Of a DNA stretch of 64,000 nt, positions 27,549-35,773 are shown in pieces. A program made the translations under genes and the position numbers. This DNA is from Bacteroidales bacterium. Its GTDB lineage: Bacteria; Bacteroidota; Bacteroidia; Bacteroidales; WCHB1-69. A model generated the notes under the pieces. It ran no database searches. It was not told where the DNA came from and saw only the letters and a list, made by a program, of their open reading frames with translations. The stretch covers positions 1 to 64,000 of the forward strand of contig JAILCI010000018.1 of NCBI GenBank assembly GCA_024686335.1. Direction: 5' to 3'. Within the stretch, counting starts at the first letter, position 1, and every line of letters starts with the position of its first letter.

Positions 27549-28112
27549 ATGGAACAGGAAATTGAAAAATGTGTGGAGCTGCTACAGGCTGGCAAGGTCA
27601 TCCTCTACCCGACCGACACCATCTGGGGCATCGGATGCGACGCCACCAATACAGAGGCGGTGCAGCGCATCTATCAAATCAAACAGCGCCCCGAGAGAAA
27701 AAGCATGATTCTTCTGCTGGACTCTTTCGAGCGGTTGCCTTACTATGTTGAGCATATCCCGCTAATAGCCTGGGACTTGGTTCCGCAAATTTCGCGTCCC
27801 ACGACGGTCATCTACTCCACCGCCAGAAACCTGCCCAACATACTCATCCATAACGACGGCACCATCGCTATCCGCGTTGTCCAGCACGATTTCTGCCGCC
27901 GTCTTATCAAAAAACTCGGACACCCCATCGTCTCCACTTCCGCCAACTTCGCCGGGCAAGAGACTCCGAAGGTCTTTGAGCAGATTGACCCCGCCCTCAT
28001 CAAACTGATGGACTACGTGGTACCGCAAGAGTATTCCACCTCGGTAGACTACAAACCCTCACGCCTCATCAAGTTCCTGGACGATTATAACTTCACTGTT
28101 TTAAGAGATTAG
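27549..28112 (+). CDS. tsaC: L-threonylcarbamoyladenylate synthase (Sua5/YciO/YrdC)
   Basis: 187 residues from ATG 27549 (MEQEIEKCVELLQAGKVILY). It makes threonylcarbamoyl-AMP from Thr, ATP and bicarbonate, the donor used by TsaD (6469-7485). YrdC-fold marks are YPTDTIWGIGCDATN, IYQIKQRPERKSMILLLDS, the IAIRVVQHDFCRRLIKKLGH segment and STSANFAGQETP. It has the short TsaC type without a Sua5 C-terminal domain. An upstream in-frame ATG (27531) lies right after the -7 box; 27549 fits the family start better. Three bases separate it from coaD. Confidence 0.93.
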   Translation: MEQEIEKCVELLQAGKVILYPTDTIWGIGCDATNTEAVQRIYQIKQRPERKSMILLLDSFERLPYYVEHIPLIAWDLVPQISRPTTVIYSTARNLPNILIHNDGTIAIRVVQHDFCRRLIKKLGHPIVSTSANFAGQETPKVFEQIDPALIKLMDYVVPQEYSTSVDYKPSRLIKFLDDYNFTVLRD

Positions 28113-28115
28113 ATT

Positions 28116-28580
28116 ATGAAAATAGCTGTTTTTGCAGGTTCATTCTGTCCGTTCACCAAAGGTCATGAGGACATTCTCCAAAAAGTGATGCCCCTCTTTG
28201 ACACCATCTACATCGCTATCGGGCACAATATCCGCAAGAAAGACCTTTTCTCTGTTGAGGAACGAATGGAGTGGATCAAGAAACTATATGCCGGCAACGA
28301 GAAGGTCCGCGTTGTCACATACACGGGACTTACCGTAGACTTGTGCAGAGAGGTCGGAGCGCAATACCTCATCCGCGGCATACGCAATACAGCCGACTAC
28401 CAGGCGGAGCAGGAGATGTGTCTCATCAACGACCAACTCAACCCGGAAGTGCGGACCATCTTTGTGCCAACGTCACCAAAATGGGCTGCTGTCTCCTCCT
28501 CGCTCGTCCGCGAGCTCTGGACACTAAAAGCCGACTATTCTCCGTTTATCTCTTATCCTTTACCCGAAAATAGAACCTAA
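28116..28580 (+). CDS. coaD: phosphopantetheine adenylyltransferase (CoaD)
   Basis: 154 residues, family length. It adenylates 4'-phosphopantetheine to dephospho-CoA, the penultimate CoA step. Nucleotidyltransferase motifs are the N-terminal VFAGSFCPFTKGH (T/HxGH type), FSVEERMEWIKKLY, the YLIRGIRNTADYQAEQEM ATP-binding loop and VSSSLVREL (ISSTxxR type). The usual GSFDPFT reads GSFCPFT, a Cys for Asp change outside the T/HxGH motif itself. CoaBC for earlier steps is at 53694-54893. It is packed between tsaC (3-base gap) and the thioredoxin-like gene (3-base gap). Confidence 0.92.
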   Translation: MKIAVFAGSFCPFTKGHEDILQKVMPLFDTIYIAIGHNIRKKDLFSVEERMEWIKKLYAGNEKVRVVTYTGLTVDLCREVGAQYLIRGIRNTADYQAEQEMCLINDQLNPEVRTIFVPTSPKWAAVSSSLVRELWTLKADYSPFISYPLPENRT

Positions 28581-28583
28581 CGA

Positions 28584-30044
28584 ATGCATCATCATCGCAG
28601 AACAACATATCGCTTATGGCTCCTCGGAGTGTGTCTCCTGCTTGCGCAGAATCTCTTCTGCCAACAGGTCACCATCAGCGGTAACGCTCCATTTGCCCCT
28701 AACGAGGAAATCCGTGTGCTTTTGTTCCGCGACCTGATACAAAACACCCCGGAAGAGGCCGCTTCTGCCAAGATCGACAAACACGGTCATTTTTCCCTTT
28801 CCTGTAAACTCAACGAAATCACTCTCGCCCAACTAGTCATCCGAACAACTAAGGCCGAGATGTACCTCGTTCCCAACGTAGACTACCAACTGGAAATCGA
28901 CGTCGACACCATTCTCTTCAACATGCTCCATCCTGAGACCTATGGTGGCTATCTTATGGTTTCGAATCCCACTGCCGACAGCAACGACTTGAACTACAAA
29001 ATAAACCGCTTTGACAACTACTTCGGTCGTGCTTTCGACTACTATGGATTCCGATTGACATACGACCGCGACCGCAATGCATTCGACTCACTCTCAGACC
29101 TCCTGCACAACCGTTTCGACATCCGCTATGAACCCGACAACTTCTACCTATCCCATATCTACTACTCATACGGTATGCTCGAGAAGATCTGTTTCCCAAA
29201 CGATCGTCAGCGCATCTACGAGAACTATTTCAACAACGACAGAATTCTTTACAACAGTCCAGCCTACATGGCGCTGTTCACCAACTATTATACCGGTTAC
29301 CTCTACAACTCTAAATATATTACTAAAGATCTCCTCTCCAGCACCATCAACGAAAAACCAGACTACCTAACCCTCTTCAACGAGGTAGGCCGCGACCCGA
29401 TGCTGGTCAACGAGCGTACCCGCGAACTGGTTATCATCCAAAACCTTATTGAACTCTATGACAACCCCGAGTTTGACCGCGGCAACATTGTTAAGCTGAT
29501 GCAGTATCTGGACCAAGTGTCTCACTTTCCAGACCATAAAATCTTCATCCAAAATGCTTTAAAAAAGATGACCGAACCCAACACCACTATTCGCGAAGTC
29601 ACCTTCACAAACGCCAAAGGACGAAAGGAGAGTATTAAACATTTGGGTGACAAAGATATCTATTTACAGTTCTTCAGTGCCGACTGTTTGGACTGTATTC
29701 GAGAAATGGCTATCATGCAGGAGTTATACAAGAAATATAAAGATCAGATTGAGTTCTTAAGCATCTGCACAGACACAAAAGAGAGTCTATATCAAGGCTT
29801 CATGAGAGATTACGGAGAGATGTTCGAATGGCCAATCTGGTTTGTTAACGAAGAGTACGAGTGGCTGATGGACAACAATGTGATGACGTTACCTGACTAT
29901 ATGCTACTGGATAAAAATGGCAAGGTAACCCTGCGCCGCGCCCCCGAGCCAGAGAGAGGACTGCAGGAGTATCTTTGGAGAAACTACAGTGTCGAAGAGG
30001 AACAAGACGACAATCCACTTTTTAACAGAAATAAAAACAATTAA
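28584..30044 (+). CDS. exported thioredoxin-like (TlpA-type) protein with long N-terminal region
   Basis: 486 residues. A signal peptide (RLWLLGVCLLLAQNLFCQQ) is followed by a beta-rich domain (about 25-115, VTISGNAPFAPNEEIRVLLF) like the DUF4369-type domains of Bacteroidota TlpA proteins. A helical middle follows, then a C-terminal thioredoxin fold (about 345-475): IYLQFFSADCLDCIREMAIM holds the CxxC pair (CLDC), and TLPDYMLLDKNGKVTLRRAP carries the cis-Pro loop. It is probably a periplasmic thiol-disulfide protein. It heads a group of two TlpA-like proteins, a DUF6029 barrel and an Omp28 lipoprotein, all on the same strand with gaps of 10-21 bases. Confidence 0.85.
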   Translation: MHHHRRTTYRLWLLGVCLLLAQNLFCQQVTISGNAPFAPNEEIRVLLFRDLIQNTPEEAASAKIDKHGHFSLSCKLNEITLAQLVIRTTKAEMYLVPNVDYQLEIDVDTILFNMLHPETYGGYLMVSNPTADSNDLNYKINRFDNYFGRAFDYYGFRLTYDRDRNAFDSLSDLLHNRFDIRYEPDNFYLSHIYYSYGMLEKICFPNDRQRIYENYFNNDRILYNSPAYMALFTNYYTGYLYNSKYITKDLLSSTINEKPDYLTLFNEVGRDPMLVNERTRELVIIQNLIELYDNPEFDRGNIVKLMQYLDQVSHFPDHKIFIQNALKKMTEPNTTIREVTFTNAKGRKESIKHLGDKDIYLQFFSADCLDCIREMAIMQELYKKYKDQIEFLSICTDTKESLYQGFMRDYGEMFEWPIWFVNEEYEWLMDNNVMTLPDYMLLDKNGKVTLRRAPEPERGLQEYLWRNYSVEEEQDDNPLFNRNKNN

Positions 30045-30057
30045 AATACACCAAAAA

Positions 30058-30576
30058 ATGAAAAAGTTAATCTTAATTGCCGCTGCACTGGTTATCAGTG
30101 CCACATTATGGGCTCAAGAGCCTGTGATGGAAAAGAACCTGGCCAAACTTCCGGCCGTTACCATCCAGACTTTGGACGGACAATCCTTTAATACCCAAGA
30201 CATTCAGAATGACGGTAAGCCGATCATCGTAAGCCTGTGGGCCACCTGGTGTCGCCCCTGTATCGCTGAGTTGATCGCCATCGCCGATGAGTATGAAGAC
30301 TGGGTAGAAGAGACTGGTGTTAAATTATATGCTGTCTCCATCGATGATGCGAAAACCTCCGCCCGCGTGGCTCCTTTCGTCAACGGCAAAGGATGGGAAT
30401 ATACTGTTTTGCTCGATGTAAATTCAGACTTCAAACGTGCTATGAACGTCAATGACGTGCCCTTCATGTGCATCCTCAACGGCAAAGGCGAGATTGTATG
30501 GCAGCACACCTCCTACGCTCCCGGCTCTGAAGACGAAGTGTATGAAATCATCAAACAATTATCTAAAGAGCAATAA
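30058..30576 (+). CDS. exported TlpA-family thiol-disulfide protein
   Basis: 172 residues from ATG 30058 (MKKLILIAAALVISATLWAQ, clear signal peptide); upstream in-frame extensions lie inside the previous gene. The thioredoxin fold has the active site SLWATWCRPCIAELIAI (WCRPC) and the cis-Pro loop VNDVPFMCILNGKGEIV. It probably reduces or maintains cysteines in exported proteins or acts in cytochrome maturation. Of the two thioredoxin-like proteins in this group it is the canonical short form. Confidence 0.92.
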   Translation: MKKLILIAAALVISATLWAQEPVMEKNLAKLPAVTIQTLDGQSFNTQDIQNDGKPIIVSLWATWCRPCIAELIAIADEYEDWVEETGVKLYAVSIDDAKTSARVAPFVNGKGWEYTVLLDVNSDFKRAMNVNDVPFMCILNGKGEIVWQHTSYAPGSEDEVYEIIKQLSKEQ

Positions 30577-30586
30577 TAGATAGCGT

Positions 30587-32308
30587 ATGAAAAGACTATT
30601 ACAGAGTGTTTTACTGCTAATCCTCATTGTAGCCGTAAGACCAGTCCAAGCACAACATCAGCTTGGCAACAGCCGTATCAGCGGCGACTTCGGTTTCAAC
30701 GGCATGTACTATATACCCGACTCACTCATCGGGGCTGACGAGGTAGACTCTAAAGTGCGCGCCAACGCCTTCCTTAACCTTCTCTACTCCAACGGAGGCT
30801 TCTCCGCTGGAGTTCGTTATGAATACTATCAGTTCCCTCTGATAGATTTTGAGAAGATCAACTACCAAGGACAAGGTGTCCGCTACTTCTTCGCTGACTA
30901 CAAAAACGATTTCATTCAGGTAACTGGCGGTAACTTCTACGAGCAGTTCGGCAACGGCCTTGCCTTGCGCGCATACGAAGACCGACAACTGGGTATCGAC
31001 AATAGCCTGCTGGGCGCCCGAGTCAAGTTGACACCCTACAAAGGTATCTATATCACCGGTGTCTGGGGTATTGAACGTCTCAACTTCGAATCCTACATTG
31101 GTCGCAAAGACTACGTTCGTGGTATCGACGGCGAACTCAACTTTGGAGAGATGTTTCCCAAGCTCACCGAAAAAGGTTTTCAGTTGAATGTTGGTGGTAG
31201 CTTTGTCAGCAAGTTCGAGCGCTCCACTGACGACTACTCTGTCTTTCTTCACCCTGGCACAGACAGCGCTGCTATAGCCAATATTCCTGCCAAGAAAATC
31301 CCGCAGAACACTCCCGTTTGGGCTACACGACTCAGTTTTGGTTACAAAGGTTTTCGTCTCGATGGTGAATTTGCCCAGAAGATGCAGGATCCTAACATCA
31401 GCAACGACTTCATCTATCGCAAGGGTAACGCCCTCTTCCTGTCGGCAACCTACTCTATGAAGGGTCTCGGCGTCGCAGCCTCCTTCATCCGCGCTGACAA
31501 CATGGACTTCCGTTCCCAACGTATGATGAACCTCAACAGCAACTTGTCTATCAACAACATACCAGCCATCAACCGCCAATACTCCTATCAGCTGATCAGC
31601 AACTACAGCTACGCCTCCCAGCCTAACAGCCAGATTGGCGTTCAACTGCAAGTCAACTACCAGATTCCCAAGAAGAGCAAAATCGGCGGCAAATATGGCA
31701 CCGACCTCACCTTCAACTTCTCCCGTTTCCACAATATCGAAAACGCATGGACTCCTGAAGCGCTGAACAATGGTATCATGACTGGCACCGAAGGCTACAC
31801 ATCCGGGTTCTTCAAATTCGGTCCGGATTTGCTCTATCAAGATATCGGATTCGAATTCCATCGCCGCCTGACCAAAAAGTGGGAGTTGACATTAGCTTAT
31901 AACTATCTGATTTACAACTTGGAGATTCTGCAAGGGCACATGGGCACCATGCATGGTCATCTGGTCGCTGCCGACCTTCTCTGGAAGGTGGCTCCCAAAC
32001 ACGCCCTGCGTCTGGAGTTACAGCATCTCTACAGCAAAGATGACGAAGGAAGTTCCGTCTATGGCCTATTGGAATACTCCATCAGTCCGCACTGGTTCTT
32101 CTCAGTTGGTGACAACTGGAACTACGGCAACCCTGACAAAGGTCATCGTCTGCACTACTACAACATTGCAGCAGCCTATGTCTGGCGCACTACCCGTATC
32201 GCACTCAATTTCGGTAAGACCAAAGAGGGTATCCTCTGCATTGGTGGCGTTTGTCGCGCCGTGCCCGCCTCTTATGGCATGGGACTCTCTATCACAACAT
32301 CCTTCTAA
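30587..32308 (+). CDS. DUF6029-family outer-membrane beta-barrel protein
   Basis: 573 residues with a signal peptide (LLLILIVAVRPVQAQ) and alternating aromatic/polar strands typical of an outer-membrane barrel, ending in a C-terminal aromatic (SITTSF). Recognisable family segments are ISGDFGFNGMYYIPDS, NFYEQFGNGLALRAYEDRQL and LLGARVKLTPYKGIYITGVW. Bacteroidota DUF6029 proteins commonly lie next to Omp28 and TlpA genes, as here; the function is unknown. The start is ATG 30587, 10 bases after the TlpA stop. Confidence 0.85.
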   Translation: MKRLLQSVLLLILIVAVRPVQAQHQLGNSRISGDFGFNGMYYIPDSLIGADEVDSKVRANAFLNLLYSNGGFSAGVRYEYYQFPLIDFEKINYQGQGVRYFFADYKNDFIQVTGGNFYEQFGNGLALRAYEDRQLGIDNSLLGARVKLTPYKGIYITGVWGIERLNFESYIGRKDYVRGIDGELNFGEMFPKLTEKGFQLNVGGSFVSKFERSTDDYSVFLHPGTDSAAIANIPAKKIPQNTPVWATRLSFGYKGFRLDGEFAQKMQDPNISNDFIYRKGNALFLSATYSMKGLGVAASFIRADNMDFRSQRMMNLNSNLSINNIPAINRQYSYQLISNYSYASQPNSQIGVQLQVNYQIPKKSKIGGKYGTDLTFNFSRFHNIENAWTPEALNNGIMTGTEGYTSGFFKFGPDLLYQDIGFEFHRRLTKKWELTLAYNYLIYNLEILQGHMGTMHGHLVAADLLWKVAPKHALRLELQHLYSKDDEGSSVYGLLEYSISPHWFFSVGDNWNYGNPDKGHRLHYYNIAAAYVWRTTRIALNFGKTKEGILCIGGVCRAVPASYGMGLSITTSF

Positions 32309-32329
32309 CCATCTTAAAATAAAAGCAAT

Positions 32330-33178
32330 ATGAAAAAAATCCTCATATCTTTAACAGCAATTTGTCTCACCCTCTTCGTAGTCTCCTGCGACAAAATCGA
32401 AGGTCCCTACCTGGAAGTTGATAATCAAGAAGAGGTTACGGCAGAATTCCCTGATGTTGACCCAAGCACCGCCTATCGTAAGGTCCTCATTGAAGAATAT
32501 ACTGGCCATCGTTGTCCCAACTGTCCGACCGGTCACGAGAAGTTGGAAGAACTACTTAACACTTATGGTGATACGCTTGTTCCTGTCTGCATCCATGCTA
32601 CCACATTGGCAGCCCCGACAGCTGAGTTCCCCAACGATTTTAGAACAGAAGTAGGCAACGAATTGACCGACTATTATCAAATCAGCGGTATACCGGCAGG
32701 CATCATCAACCGGGAAAACGTTCCTATGGGCAGCATTCCCGCACGTTGGACCTCCAAAATCCAAGCTGTTGACCGTACCGATGTCCCTGCCGCCATCCAA
32801 ATTGTGAACCAGTATGGCGAAATTGCTTCCAACGTGTTGAAGGTAAACGTAAAAGTGTCGCTTCTAAAAGCCTACACTGAAGAACTTAGACTCTCACTAT
32901 TTCTTGTGGAAGACGGAATTGTAAGTCCTCAAATAGATGGAACTGAGACTATTGAAGATTATGTTCACAACCATATGCTTCGCGCTGCCCTCAACGGCAC
33001 CTATGGAACGGTTCTCAGTCAACCTACTGCCGGTTATGCATACGAAACCTATCTGTACGCTAAAACCATCAGTTTTTCCGGGCACGACTGGAATCCCGAC
33101 AACTGCTCTATTGTAGCCATCTTATACGATAAAAACAATTACGATGTGCTACAAGTGGAAACCTGTCCTGTAAAATAA
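32330..33178 (+). CDS. Omp28-related outer-membrane lipoprotein
   Basis: 282 residues. Lipoprotein signal MKKILISLTAICLTLFVVSC with Cys20. The mature part has a thioredoxin-like start, VLIEEYTGHRCPNCPTGHEK, with a CPNC pair, then HATTLAAPTAEF and YYQISGIPAGIINRENV (IPAG in place of the cis-Pro loop). This is the Omp28 family described from Porphyromonas. It probably sits at the outer membrane, possibly receiving electrons from the two upstream TlpA-like proteins; that link is inference from neighbourhood and the CxxC motif. Confidence 0.9.
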   Translation: MKKILISLTAICLTLFVVSCDKIEGPYLEVDNQEEVTAEFPDVDPSTAYRKVLIEEYTGHRCPNCPTGHEKLEELLNTYGDTLVPVCIHATTLAAPTAEFPNDFRTEVGNELTDYYQISGIPAGIINRENVPMGSIPARWTSKIQAVDRTDVPAAIQIVNQYGEIASNVLKVNVKVSLLKAYTEELRLSLFLVEDGIVSPQIDGTETIEDYVHNHMLRAALNGTYGTVLSQPTAGYAYETYLYAKTISFSGHDWNPDNCSIVAILYDKNNYDVLQVETCPVK

Positions 33179-33207
33179 GATAACAAACTAATTTTAAACA
33201 CTATACG

Positions 33208-34128
33208 ATGAAAAAGATTGTCTGTGTGGAACCTATTGGCATCAGTCGTGAACGTGCTGATGTTATTGCAGAAGAGTTAAGAAAAAGAGATTATGAATTT
33301 GTCTGGTATCCCGATCGTAAAGAGGATGCAGCAACATTGGCGGAACGTATGAGCGATGCTGACATCGTCATCATTTCCAATATAAAATTAGGAGCTGATG
33401 TGCTCGCACAATGTCCGAACCTGAAAATGTTGGATGTTGCCTTCACGGGCCTGGACCATATCGACTTGGCATACTGTGAGGCTCACGGCATCACCGTCAA
33501 GAATGCCTCCGGTTACGCAACACAGGGAGTTGCGGAGTTAGCCATCGGATTGATGTTGGACGTCTATCGCCACATCACAGTTCTGGATGCTTCCACACGT
33601 CAGGGTGGCACACGCAACAACTTCCTCGGACGGGAACTCCGGGGCAAGTGCGTGGGTATTGTTGGCACTGGCGCCATCGGCATACGTACAGCGCAATTGT
33701 TGCAATGCTTCGGCTGCAAGGTCATCGCCTGGAGCCGTAGCCAACGCAAAGAGGTACTCGACATGGGCATTTCTTACGTATCCCTCGAGCAGTTGATGCA
33801 AGAATCTGACATCATCACGCTGCACGTGCCTCTGACAACCGAGACACACCATCTCATCAGCAAGGAGCTACTGGCTCTCTGCAAGCCTACCGCCATCATC
33901 ATCAACACCGCTCGTGGCAATGTTATCGACATAGACGCACTGGCTGATGCCCTGAAAGAAGGCCGTCTTGCCGGTGCCGGCATCGACGTCTTCGAGAAAG
34001 AGCCGCCGTTGGCAACGGACCATCCGCTACTGCAGGCCCCCAACTGTGTGGTAGTGCCTCATGTGGGATATGCCACCCGCGAAGCCTTTGACGATCGTAT
34101 CGACATCATCCTTAACAATCTGCCATAG
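33208..34128 (+). CDS. D-isomer-specific 2-hydroxyacid dehydrogenase
   Basis: 306 residues. The NAD-binding half has GIVGTGAIGIRTAQLL (GxGxxG) and VIAWSRS. Catalytic residues are the Arg of INTARGNVID (about 235), the Glu of DVFEKEPP (about 262) and the His of PHVGYATREA (about 284). It therefore belongs to the hydroxypyruvate/glycerate/phosphoglycerate dehydrogenase superfamily. It lacks the ACT domain of SerA; the exact substrate (glycerate, lactate or another 2-hydroxyacid) cannot be read. It starts 29 bases after the Omp28 gene and ends 3 bases before the fatty-acid transporter gene. Confidence 0.9.
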   Translation: MKKIVCVEPIGISRERADVIAEELRKRDYEFVWYPDRKEDAATLAERMSDADIVIISNIKLGADVLAQCPNLKMLDVAFTGLDHIDLAYCEAHGITVKNASGYATQGVAELAIGLMLDVYRHITVLDASTRQGGTRNNFLGRELRGKCVGIVGTGAIGIRTAQLLQCFGCKVIAWSRSQRKEVLDMGISYVSLEQLMQESDIITLHVPLTTETHHLISKELLALCKPTAIIINTARGNVIDIDALADALKEGRLAGAGIDVFEKEPPLATDHPLLQAPNCVVVPHVGYATREAFDDRIDIILNNLP

Positions 34129-34131
34129 TCT

Positions 34132-35481
34132 ATGTTTCGCCGCATCATCAACTTCTGTGTCAAGCTTGTACAACGCTACCTGCCAGAGCCCTTCATCTTT
34201 GCTATTATCTTAACCTTCGTGGCCGCACTGCTGGCCATGCCCATCTGTCATCAGACACCCATAGAAGTTGTCGAGCACTGGGGTAACGGCGTTTGGGGAC
34301 TGTTGGCCTTTGCCATGCAGATGGCATTGGTACTAGTCTGTGGTTCCACATTGGCAGCGGCTCCCATTGTCAAACGAGGCATCAGTTCTATGGCCTCAGT
34401 ACCGAAGACGCCTGCTGCAGCGATTGCGCTGGTGACAGGTGTCTCCGCCATCGCCTGCTGGCTCAACTGGGGTTTCGGCCTCATCATCGGCGCACTCTTT
34501 GCAAGAGAGATTGCCCGAAAACTGCCAGGTGTCGACTACCGTCTGCTCATCGCCTCTGCCTACAGCGGATTCGTGGTATGGCATGCCGGACTTTCCGGCT
34601 CCATCCCATTGACCATGGCCACTCCTGGTGAGGCTCTCTCCAGGGCTACCAACGGCATCCTCACCGAGCCCGTGCCCGTATCACATACCATCCTCGACTG
34701 GCGTAACATTGTCATTGTCGTCATTGTCATCATAGCTTTGGTCATCGTCAACACGCTCATGCACCCTAAAAAAGATGTATGCACCGTTGACCCGCAACTA
34801 CTGGCAGAAGAGCCAGCCGCAGAGGAAGTCAAAACGACAACGCCCGCTGAAAAGCTGGAACACAGCCGATTGCTTAGCATCCTACTTGCAGTTGTCGGTT
34901 TAGGATATGTCTTCCTTAAATTGTTCTTCCTTCACGGCTCCTTTGACTTGGGGATAGTCATCATGCTATTCCTCTTCTTGGGTATCATCCTCCATGGCAC
35001 ACCGCTGGCGTATGTCAAAGCATTCAACAAAGCTGCCATGGGAGCCGCCGGTATCATGCTGCAGTTTCCTTTCTACGCTGGTATTATGGGCATCATCACA
35101 GGTGTGGGCGAATCGGGCATCTGCTTTGGCACTGTCATCAGCAATGCATGCATCTCCATTAGCAATCCAGTCACCTATCCCTTGCTCACCTTCCTATGTG
35201 CTGCAGTCCTCAACATGTTCGTGCCCTCCGGCGGTGGTCACTGGGCCATCCAGGCACCCATCATGTTTGCAGCTGGTGCTGACCTTGGTGTAGATCCCGG
35301 TCTGACTGGAATCGCCATCGCTTGGGGTGACGCATGGACCAACCTCATCCAACCTTTCTGGGCCATCCCCGCCCTTGCTATCGCGAAACTCAATGCCAAA
35401 GATATCATGGGATTCTGCATTATTGACTTGCTCATCACTGGTCTCATCATCAGCGGGGGATTGCTGCTATGGGCGATGTAA
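34132..35481 (+). CDS. atoE: short-chain fatty acid transporter, AtoE family
   Basis: 449 residues and about twelve membrane segments. AtoE-type marks are the start LVQRYLPEPFIFAIILTFVA, the loop WLNWGFGLIIGALFAREIAR, YSGFVVWHAGLSGSIPLTMA and the C-terminal NMFVPSGGGHWAIQAPIM plus WTNLIQPFWAIPALAI. Relatives import short-chain fatty acids such as acetoacetate or butyrate. A charged loop at about 222-242 (EEPAAEEVKTTTPAEK) separates the halves. It is linked by 3 bases to the 2-hydroxyacid dehydrogenase, so the pair may handle organic acids. Confidence 0.9.
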   Translation: MFRRIINFCVKLVQRYLPEPFIFAIILTFVAALLAMPICHQTPIEVVEHWGNGVWGLLAFAMQMALVLVCGSTLAAAPIVKRGISSMASVPKTPAAAIALVTGVSAIACWLNWGFGLIIGALFAREIARKLPGVDYRLLIASAYSGFVVWHAGLSGSIPLTMATPGEALSRATNGILTEPVPVSHTILDWRNIVIVVIVIIALVIVNTLMHPKKDVCTVDPQLLAEEPAAEEVKTTTPAEKLEHSRLLSILLAVVGLGYVFLKLFFLHGSFDLGIVIMLFLFLGIILHGTPLAYVKAFNKAAMGAAGIMLQFPFYAGIMGIITGVGESGICFGTVISNACISISNPVTYPLLTFLCAAVLNMFVPSGGGHWAIQAPIMFAAGADLGVDPGLTGIAIAWGDAWTNLIQPFWAIPALAIAKLNAKDIMGFCIIDLLITGLIISGGLLLWAM

Positions 35482-35484
35482 AAA

Positions 35485-35501
35485 CGTTAAGTTGTTTAAC
35501 G
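35485..35501. repeat. short palindrome 3' of atoE
   Basis: CGTTAA-gttgt-TTAACG, 6 bp, directly after the atoE stop, followed by a GCAAAGACGCAGAGAACGC-type sequence. There is no T-run, so it is a weak terminator candidate at best. Confidence 0.35.
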
Positions 35502-35623
35502 CAAAGACGCAGAGAACGCAAAGATGTATACCTATTATAAAGACGCGCTACAGCACGTCACAATTTTCTTTAACAGATATTAATGGCAATTAGCGCCAAT
35601 TTATTGCCCATTGTGGCTAAGGT

Positions 35624-35647
35624 GGTCGATGCACGCATCGACCCTAC
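35624..35647. repeat. palindromic intergenic element ending CCCTAC
   Basis: GGTCGATGC-ac-GCATCGACC (35624-35643), a 9-bp perfect palindrome followed by CTAC. It lies in the 292-base gap between atoE and lpdA, where no gene is seen. It has the same layout as the palindrome at 45200-45224 (palindrome then CTAC). Confidence 0.55.
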
Positions 35648-35706
35648 AATGAATTGTGTTTAATCAAGTTTCATCGTCTCTCTGCGTATGATTCGCAAAA
35701 TAATGC

Positions 35707-35714
35707 TATCTTTG
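35707..35714 (+). promoter_or_regulatory. -7 promoter box of lpdA (TATCTTTG)
   Basis: TATCTTTGCACC on the plus strand, 59 bases upstream of ATG 35774. The leader contains a small inverted repeat (TCGC-gaa-GCGA). Confidence 0.6.
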
Positions 35715-35773
35715 CACCGCATTTTCGCGAAGCGAGATTTTATTATTGTTACACTCTATAAAGATATTGAATT

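Noticed and set aside
35503-35526. GCAAAGACGCAGAGAACGCAAAG sequence as a repeat array
   Set aside because: Only two to three degenerate units; too short to call an array.
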